Positions 52,171-57,545 of a DNA stretch of 57,545 nucleotides are shown here, piece by piece; position 1 is the stretch's first letter; every line of letters starts with the position of its first letter. The position numbers and the translations under genes were made by a program. Source of the DNA: Merdivicinus sp050943495 (GTDB taxonomy: Bacteria > Bacillota > Clostridia > Oscillospirales > Ruminococcaceae); assembly GCA_050943495.1 (NCBI GenBank), contig JBMNPH010000013.1:1-57545 (forward strand). Reading direction: 5' to 3'. The notes below the pieces were generated by a model. That model was not told the DNA's origin and made no database searches. It was given only the letters and a program-made list of their open reading frames with translations.

Positions 52171-53322
52171 TCATTTATGCTGTAAAATTTCGTTTTGCTG
52201 AATTTTCACATTCCGGAGGATGAGGGTCACCTCTTCGCTGGCATGGAGGATTTGGTCCGGCCTCTGACCCTTCCAGCCCAAGGTAACGTCCTCCATCTTG
52301 ACCTGCAGAGGGGCTTCCGGAATGGTGCAGAGCCGGGAAGCGCCGGTCATTCCGGTGACGGTAATCCGCTGGAAGGTGATGTCCTTTAATGGACGGGCGC
52401 TGTGCATCCAGTCGCCGCCATAATTGTAGTGAATCAGGCTGTCCAGTCCTTCCAGGGTGCAGTCCCGAATCACCCAATTTTCACTGTCGCGGTCACAGCG
52501 GTCATAGAGCATGGCATAATACTCAAAGGCGCATAACGTATTGTGCCGTCCGGATATCCGATGCGGATATTCTCCCGGTCCCCAGAATCGGCAGCGCTCC
52601 ACCAGCAGGTTTTTCGCCCCGATTCGGAAACTGTTGCAGGAAGTATTCAAGCTGCAGTCCCGTACCGTGACGTTTTCCGCGTTATAGCCGGCAATGCAGT
52701 CGTCACCGGTCCGGAAGTCGCAGTGCTCAATCCAGACCCCCACACAATGATGGAGATTGATGCCATCATGTCCGGCCAGAACCGTCACATGATCCATCCG
52801 AACATTGGTGCAGCTGTCCAGCTGATGGCACCAGTTGGCGGAATTTCGATAGGTATATCCCCGCAGCGTGACATTGCGGCATTTGCAGAACACCATTCCC
52901 ATCGGCCCGCGGAATTTTTCCTCTCCATTGGGATCCACGCAGTCTGCACCGTCAATCCAGCTGTCCGGTTCGCCGATTACGGCGACATTTTCGGCCTCAA
53001 AGGCTGTGATCGGGGCATTGACATAATGGTCGGGGATATTCCACAATTTCCGGATATAGGGGCTGTTTACATATCCCAACGTAGTGGGAACCTGCCAATT
53101 CCGGTAGTCCTGCCAATTGGGGCTGGCGTGAAGGTGGGCGCCGGAACTTAATAGCAGAGTCGTCCCGCTGTATAGCCGGATACTGGCAATTTTCCATTCG
53201 CCGGCCGCTAATACAACGGTTCCGCCTCCTGCGTCGCGGCATTTATCCAATGCGCACTGAATCTCGTCGGTATGCCAGGATTGGTCGGAAGGGGTTAAAG
53301 TAATGGGAGAGAAATCGTCCAT
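52171..53322 (-). CDS. GH28-like (polygalacturonase-type) right-handed beta-helix glycosidase
   Basis: 383 residues, AGGAGGCATTGAC upstream of the ATG. The beta-helix is seen in the repeated short strands (VWIEHCDFRTGDDCIAGYNAE and VTVRDCSLNTSCNSFRIGAKN). FRTGDDCIA carries the paired Asp of GH28 polygalacturonases. The start region QCALDKCRDAGGGTVVLAAGEW is also typical. There is no signal peptide, so it acts inside the cell on imported oligosaccharides, e.g. rhamnogalacturonan fragments. It lies 41 nt downstream of the GH95 gene in one operon. Confidence 0.8.
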   Translation of the reverse strand: MDDFSPITLTPSDQSWHTDEIQCALDKCRDAGGGTVVLAAGEWKIASIRLYSGTTLLLSSGAHLHASPNWQDYRNWQVPTTLGYVNSPYIRKLWNIPDHYVNAPITAFEAENVAVIGEPDSWIDGADCVDPNGEEKFRGPMGMVFCKCRNVTLRGYTYRNSANWCHQLDSCTNVRMDHVTVLAGHDGINLHHCVGVWIEHCDFRTGDDCIAGYNAENVTVRDCSLNTSCNSFRIGAKNLLVERCRFWGPGEYPHRISGRHNTLCAFEYYAMLYDRCDRDSENWVIRDCTLEGLDSLIHYNYGGDWMHSARPLKDITFQRITVTGMTGASRLCTIPEAPLQVKMEDVTLGWKGQRPDQILHASEEVTLILRNVKIQQNEILQHK

Positions 53323-53363
53323 TTGTCAATGCCTCCTAATAAGCGGTACGTCTTCGCTCATAC

Positions 53364-55586
53364 TCAGATTATTTCTGCCAGATGCAGGCAGCAGCTTTCT
53401 CCTGCCGCCAGATGCAGGGCCTCCTCATGCTTGCCCCAAATCAGCTTGCCGCAGTAGGGGCTGGAGGCTCGGACGGACACCTTGGCGGGACGTCCGTTTT
53501 CCCAGGCCAAATCGACGGTCAGGCCGCCTTTTGCCCGCAGACCCTTTGCTTCCCCGGATTTCCAGCCGGAGGGCAGGGCGGGCAGCAGAATCAGTTCCTC
53601 CATAGAACTTTGCAGCAGCATATTGGCCATGCCGGCTATTCCGCCGAAATTCCCGTCGATCTGGAAGGGCGGATGATTGTCAAACAGATTCGGCAGCGTC
53701 GATTTGGTGAGCAGTGCCCGAAGATTTTCGCCGGCTTTCTCGCCGTTTCCGAGCGAAGCCCAGAAATTGATGATCCACGCGCGGCTCCAGCCGGTATGTC
53801 CGCCGCCGTGCGCCAGCCGGTATTCCAAAGTTTTGGCTGCAGCTTCGGCAAGCTCCGGCGTTTTCCGCGGGGAAATCTGGTGCCCGGGGAACAGGGCGTA
53901 CAAATGAGAAATATGCCGGTGGCCGGGCTCAAATTCTTTGTAATCTTCCAGCCATTCGCAGATGGTTCCCCGTTCGGAAATCTGAGGCTTGGGGAGGTGT
54001 TCCATCATGCTTTCCAGCTTTTGCAGGAATGCTTCCTCTTCGCCCAGAAGCTTTCCGGCCTGCAGGCAGTCGGTAAAGAGCTCGGTCAGGATCTGACTGT
54101 CCATCGCGCAGCCTTCACACAGGCAGGAACGTTCCCCGCTGATCGGATGCAGATAGGTATTTTCCGGCGAAATGGTGGGGGAAACGACCCATTCTCCCTT
54201 GCGGTTGGGGATGCAGTAATTCAGGAAGAAACGGCTGGCTTCCTTCATCAGGTAGTAATACTTTTTCAGGAATTCCAAATCCATTGTATAGCTGTAATGT
54301 TCCCAGATATGGGTGGACAGCCACGCCGCGCCCATCACCCAGTAGGTAGAGGAAATGCAGGTATCCTGAGGGCCGCAGTCGCCCCAAAGATCGGTGTTGT
54401 GATGGGCCATAAAGCCTTCCGCGTGGTACATATCCCGGGCCATTTTTACCCCATGCGGATACATCCGTTCCAGCAGCTCAAATAAAGGCAGATGACATTC
54501 GGAAAGGGCACAGCTTTCCGCCGGCCAGTAATTCATTTCGGTATTGATGTTGATGGTGTATTTGCTGTCCCAGGCTGGGAAAATATCCTGGTTCCAGATT
54601 CCCTGCAAGTTGGCGGCCTGGGTTCCCGGGCGGCTGCATCCCATCAGCAGATACCGTCCGAAGGCAAAATAAAGGGCAAACAATCCGGGATCTTCCGCGC
54701 CGTCCCGCAGCTCGGCAAGCCGCTGATCGGTGGGAATATTTTCCCGCTCATCGACCCCCAGCGTCAGGCTGACCCGGTCAAAATAGGCGCGATGTTCCGC
54801 AATATGAGCCGTCCGCAGCTGGGATTCCGGCTGTAATTTGGCGGCACCCAGAGTTTTCCGACAGAATTCGGCCGGATCCTTTTCATAAAAAGTCGTTCCC
54901 GCGGTCAGATAAAGGGTCACTTCATCCGCGTTCTCCGCCACCAGATATTCCCCGATGGTGGTGAGGGTTCCCCCCTGATGAACGCCGGTGAGCATGGCCG
55001 TAAAGGAGAGATCAGGCGATCCTCCGGTAAAGCCAACGGTATCTCCCTGCTCGGCGAAACAGGTATCATACGAGCGATTTCGATGAATCCGGGCGCGGAA
55101 GCGGATGGAGGCCGGCTTGTCGGCAGAAAGCCGGATCACCATGACCTGAGCCGGTTCGCTGACATAGACTTCGCGGGTATAGCGAACTCCGCCGCAGGTG
55201 AATTCCACCCGACAAATTGCGGTTTCCAGATCCAACTCCCGCCGGTAATCGGTTACCTCCCCGTCAATCCCCATCGTCAGATACAGATCGCCCAGGGTCT
55301 GATAGACGCGCTCAAATTCCGGCATTCCGCTCATGGAGGTGATGGTCAGATCGGTTGCCTCCCGCACCCGGCCTTCTGCCAGCAGTTTTCGGATGGTATC
55401 CAGATTTTTCGGGCAGTCCGGATTCGCCCGATCCCGGAATCCTCCCGACCAGACGCTGTCCTCATTCAGCTGAATCCGCTCATCCCGCGCCCCGCCAAAT
55501 ACCATACCGCCCAAGCGGCCGTTGCCGATTGGAAGTGCTTCGTTCCAATTTTTTGCTTCTTGGCGATACCATAGTTTCTGTTTCAT
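53364..55586 (-). CDS. GH95 family alpha-L-fucosidase
   Basis: 740 residues from the ATG with complement 55584-55586, with GGGAGGT just upstream; the open frame continues upstream without a ribosome site. The N-terminal beta domain starts at QEAKNWNEALPIGNGRLGGM and QLNEDSVWSGG, both hallmarks of GH95. The (alpha/alpha)6 barrel shows NINTEMNYWPAESC (catalytic-region Asn), GWSRAWIINFWASLGNG and FQIDGNFGGIAGM. These enzymes cleave alpha-1,2-linked L-fucose (or L-galactose) by inversion, from host glycans or xyloglucan. No signal peptide is visible. Operon with the GH28-like gene. Confidence 0.92.
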   Translation of the reverse strand: MKQKLWYRQEAKNWNEALPIGNGRLGGMVFGGARDERIQLNEDSVWSGGFRDRANPDCPKNLDTIRKLLAEGRVREATDLTITSMSGMPEFERVYQTLGDLYLTMGIDGEVTDYRRELDLETAICRVEFTCGGVRYTREVYVSEPAQVMVIRLSADKPASIRFRARIHRNRSYDTCFAEQGDTVGFTGGSPDLSFTAMLTGVHQGGTLTTIGEYLVAENADEVTLYLTAGTTFYEKDPAEFCRKTLGAAKLQPESQLRTAHIAEHRAYFDRVSLTLGVDERENIPTDQRLAELRDGAEDPGLFALYFAFGRYLLMGCSRPGTQAANLQGIWNQDIFPAWDSKYTININTEMNYWPAESCALSECHLPLFELLERMYPHGVKMARDMYHAEGFMAHHNTDLWGDCGPQDTCISSTYWVMGAAWLSTHIWEHYSYTMDLEFLKKYYYLMKEASRFFLNYCIPNRKGEWVVSPTISPENTYLHPISGERSCLCEGCAMDSQILTELFTDCLQAGKLLGEEEAFLQKLESMMEHLPKPQISERGTICEWLEDYKEFEPGHRHISHLYALFPGHQISPRKTPELAEAAAKTLEYRLAHGGGHTGWSRAWIINFWASLGNGEKAGENLRALLTKSTLPNLFDNHPPFQIDGNFGGIAGMANMLLQSSMEELILLPALPSGWKSGEAKGLRAKGGLTVDLAWENGRPAKVSVRASSPYCGKLIWGKHEEALHLAAGESCCLHLAEII

Positions 55587-55660
55587 AAATGAACCTCCCG
55601 TTTGTTTGGAATAGGATTTCCAAAACATTCTCATGGTGTTTTTTGATATTCCCAAAACGC

Positions 55661-55689
55661 TTGACAAATTCGAACAGATGTTCTATAAT
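55661..55689 (+). promoter_or_regulatory. Perfect consensus promoter of the phage-type module
   Basis: TTGACA (55661-55666), 17-bp spacer, TATAAT (55684-55689). Its spacer contains a LexA-type box. A GAAAGGAGA follows at 55721 with a possible 22-codon TTG-start frame (55742-55810); this small frame is uncertain. The other sequence up to 55862 shows nothing more. A CRE-like AAAACGCTTGACA overlaps the -35 and could serve the divergent GH95 gene. Confidence 0.8.
55671..55684. promoter_or_regulatory. LexA (SOS) box
   Basis: CGAACAGATGTTCT matches the Gram-positive LexA/DinR consensus CGAAC-N4-GTTCG with only the last base different. It fills the spacer between -35 and -10 of a consensus promoter, the position at which LexA would block RNA polymerase. 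Confidence 0.75.
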
Positions 55690-55862
55690 AAAATTACATA
55701 AACGCACAAAAAGAATATAAAGAAAGGAGACGCAGAATCAGTTGAGGTGCAGCTCTTTTGAGACAAATGATACCATAGGAAGCGGGAATAGTCAATACGG
55801 AATTGGATGAAAAGAGAAAAAAACGGACGCGGTGCGGAAGCATCATGATTTGAGGTGAGACT

Positions 55863-56798
55863 TTGAGCAAAGAGGCCCAAGGGTGGGTATCCATCCATAG
55901 GGGAATCCAATCCCATTGGCTGTGGGAGGACAGACCCTTTTCCAAAGGGCAGGCATGGGTTGATTTGATCCTGCTTGCCAATCATCAGGATAAAACCATA
56001 TTATTTGACGGAAAACCCGAATCGGTCAGGCGCGGCAGTTTTTTAACCTCGACCAGCCGGCTGATGAAGCGGTGGGGATGGGGGAATCGGAAGGTTTTGA
56101 ACTTTCTTTCCCAGCTGGAAAAGGAGGGAATGCTGGTGCGTTCCCCGCGAAAGCGATGCACCGGCATCACGCTTGTCAACTACGAGCGGTATCAGTCCGG
56201 CGCGCATCCATCGCGCACCGATGGTATTCCGGAGTGCGATCCCAACCCGCATCAGGACTGCACCGGCACAAACTCGGAAAATACGGGGATTTCCGGCGAT
56301 TGCGATTGTAAGTCCGCATCGATCGTGCACCAATCACGCACCAATTCCTGCACCCAAACAATAAATCCCAATAATGAGAATAATAGGGTTGTTCCGGCTC
56401 TGGGAACGCACAAAGAGAATGTTCCTGTTTCACAGGATCTCCTGGCATCCATCCAGAAGCTGAAGCCCGGGGAATCCGTGGAAAGTGAATTGCAATCCAT
56501 GCGCAGCAAAGGTGTCAGCGATGCATTAATCCGGTGGGCAGTCGACAAGGCTGTTAAAAAGGGAAAGCAATGGAATTATGCCAGAGGCATCCTGATGAAC
56601 TGTATGCAGCAGGGAAAATTGGATATTCCGCCGGATAAGAGGAGGGACATCCCATCCAAGGCAGAGAAAGGCTTTGCGCCTTCCTATGACATATCCGAGC
56701 TGGAAGAGAGGGGCCTTCATATTCCCAATTTTGAGGTAGAAATGGTGAAAGAAGCGCGCTCATTTAGCGGAGAGAAAAGAAATTGCGGTACAACTTGA
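55863..56798 (+). CDS. Phage-type replisome organizer / DnaD-like protein
   Basis: 311 residues, TTG start after GAGGTGAG. The N-terminus (GWVSIHRGIQSHWLWEDRPF, VDLILLANHQD, WGWGNRKVLNFLSQLEKEGML) is the winged HTH of phage replisome organizers. The C-terminal segment (SDALIRWAVDKAVKKGKQWNY, ARGILMNCMQQGKL) is a DnaD-like domain that binds DNA and helps load helicase. The middle is a Cys/Asn-rich linker. It heads a module with holin and amidase genes under a LexA-controlled promoter. Confidence 0.8.
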   Translation: MSKEAQGWVSIHRGIQSHWLWEDRPFSKGQAWVDLILLANHQDKTILFDGKPESVRRGSFLTSTSRLMKRWGWGNRKVLNFLSQLEKEGMLVRSPRKRCTGITLVNYERYQSGAHPSRTDGIPECDPNPHQDCTGTNSENTGISGDCDCKSASIVHQSRTNSCTQTINPNNENNRVVPALGTHKENVPVSQDLLASIQKLKPGESVESELQSMRSKGVSDALIRWAVDKAVKKGKQWNYARGILMNCMQQGKLDIPPDKRRDIPSKAEKGFAPSYDISELEERGLHIPNFEVEMVKEARSFSGEKRNCGTT

Positions 56799-56842
56799 AC
56801 GAATCGAGAAATATCTCGAGACAGCAGAATAGGAGAACTAGT

Positions 56843-57298
56843 ATGGTAAAGTATTGGAATGAAGTGATATGCGGGATTGCGGGAGCAGTCGGCGGGGCGA
56901 TTGCGGCACTGCTGGGCGGCTGGACACATGATCTGGCAACACTGGTGACCTTTATGGGGGTAGATTTCGCAATGGGGTTGATCGTAGCCCTGTTTAATAA
57001 GTCCCATAAGACCAAAGACGGCGGGATTTCGTCCAGTATCGCCTTTGTGGGGCTGGTGAAAAAGGTCTTCATCCTGCTGATTGTGCTGGTGGCATACCGG
57101 CTGGATCTGGTGCTGGGCGTGGACTATGTGCGCACGGCCGTGATTATCGCCTTTATGGTCAACGAGGCCATCAGCATTCTGGAAAATGCCAGTTTGCTGG
57201 GGATTCCTCTGCCGAAAATCCTGATCTCGGCATTGGAAGTCCTCAAGGAAAAATGCGGGGAGAAGGAAGAACTGACGGAAGGAAGCGAAAAGGAATGA
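56843..57298 (+). CDS. Phage holin family protein
   Basis: 151 residues from the ATG at 56843 with AGGAGAA upstream. Three or four membrane segments (VICGIAGAVGGAIAALLGGW, LVTFMGVDFAMGLIVALF, KKVFILLIVLVAYRLDLVL, TAVIIAFMVNEAISIL), then the charged tail. The FMGVDFAMGLI...NKSxxTKDGGISS core is that of the Cph1/TcdE-type holins. It would form lesions that release the amidase. Its stop overlaps the amidase ATG. A hairpin TCGAGA / TCTCGA (about 56804-56819) lies in the gap before it. Confidence 0.9.
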   Translation: MVKYWNEVICGIAGAVGGAIAALLGGWTHDLATLVTFMGVDFAMGLIVALFNKSHKTKDGGISSSIAFVGLVKKVFILLIVLVAYRLDLVLGVDYVRTAVIIAFMVNEAISILENASLLGIPLPKILISALEVLKEKCGEKEELTEGSEKE

Positions 57299-57545
57299 AA
57301 ATCTGCATTTTGGTCGGGCATGGCAAGGGGGATTCGGGCGGATATGATCCGGGTGCTGTCAACGGGGATTATCACGAATTTAACATCGCAAAAGAAATCG
57401 CCCAAATAGCAGCGGAAGGTCTGCGAAGTACATACGGCGCGGACTGCGGATTGCTCAATTACGACGGGAAATACAATCTCAAAGAGCGAATTGCGCAGTT
57501 CCAGGATCGAACCTATGATTTACTCGCGGAAATCCACCTGAACGC
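57295..57545 (+). CDS. N-acetylmuramoyl-L-alanine amidase, 5' part (cut by window end)
   Basis: Only 83 residues are in the window. The start ATG overlaps the holin stop (ATGA), with GAAAAGG upstream. ILVGHGKGDSGGYDPGAVNG and the Glu in DYHEFNIAKEIA supply the first zinc ligands of Amidase_3; the second His is in AEIHLN. It should cleave the bond between muramic acid and the stem peptide, as an endolysin. Confidence 0.9.
   Translation, partial: MKICILVGHGKGDSGGYDPGAVNGDYHEFNIAKEIAQIAAEGLRSTYGADCGLLNYDGKYNLKERIAQFQDRTYDLLAEIHLN

Noticed and set aside
55651..55666. CcpA-type cre site near the GH95 gene
   Set aside because: Only the core AAAACGCTT fits and the outer bases do not; it also overlaps the -35 of the SOS promoter. 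Too weak to list by itself.
55742..55810. 22-codon TTG-start frame after the SOS promoter
   Set aside because: An AGGAGA lies upstream, but the start is rare, the peptide has no recognisable feature and spacing is long; kept only as a remark.

Overview
The window looks like chromosomal DNA of an anaerobic, low-to-mid GC Firmicute, most likely a gut Clostridium relative of the Oscillospiraceae/Lachnospiraceae kind. The grounds are strong AGGAGG-type ribosome sites, sigma-A-like promoters, HydG of the [FeFe]-hydrogenase system, CUT1 sugar ABC transporters with an AraC/cache sensor, and a Firmicute-style type VII secretion (T7SS) ATPase. No rRNA, tRNA, CRISPR array or complete insertion sequence was seen.

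Layout. 1-7.1 kb is a patchwork with signs of decay: the 3' end of an N6-adenine-type DNA methyltransferase, an ECF-like sigma factor with a long C-terminal extension, an ABC exporter whose first membrane helix seems frameshifted, a fragment of a regulator, an AraC regulator with a PocR-like sensor, and an FAD-dependent oxidoreductase preceded by the tail of a lost gene. 7.1-9.5 kb is a divergent Crp/Fnr regulator and MATE exporter sharing a perfect TGTGC-N6-GCACA palindrome. 9.5-11.7 kb is hydG plus a TM1266-like regulator behind a 245-nt leader. 11.7-17.3 kb holds LysR and MerR regulators and a flavodoxin / cupin / aldo-keto reductase / carboxymuconolactone decarboxylase / DUF4405 redox operon.

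17.5-36.9 kb is the most interesting part: a T7SS-like locus. It has an FHA-EssC motor ATPase, two WXG proteins (one atypical), an EspG-like 182-aa protein, a YukD/EsaB ubiquitin-like protein, a 479-aa helical protein, a PP2C phosphatase, a two-TM protein, an ADP-ribosylglycohydrolase fused to a RelA/SpoT-type HD hydrolase, two paralogous Ser/Thr kinases (one with a membrane segment and a YD-like repeat ectodomain) around a small membrane protein, and a separately promoted STAND NTPase with a TPR-like tail. Kinase, phosphatase and FHA domain suggest a secretion system switched by threonine phosphorylation. EsaA, EssA and EssB are not seen.

37-40 kb holds an MFS and a second MATE exporter. 40.2-55.6 kb is a glycan-use region: AraC/cache sensor, solute-binding protein, two permeases, GH31 with a PA14-like insert, two UroD-family methyltransferase-like proteins, an AraC regulator that may be translated from a leaderless mRNA, a GH28-like polygalacturonase and a GH95 alpha-L-fucosidase. 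This set would suit a fucosylated plant or host glycan. From 55.66 kb a consensus promoter carrying a LexA-type box faces a phage-type module: DnaD-like replication protein, holin, and an N-acetylmuramoyl-L-alanine amidase cut by the window end.

All calls rest on reading the sequence and on family knowledge; no database search was run.
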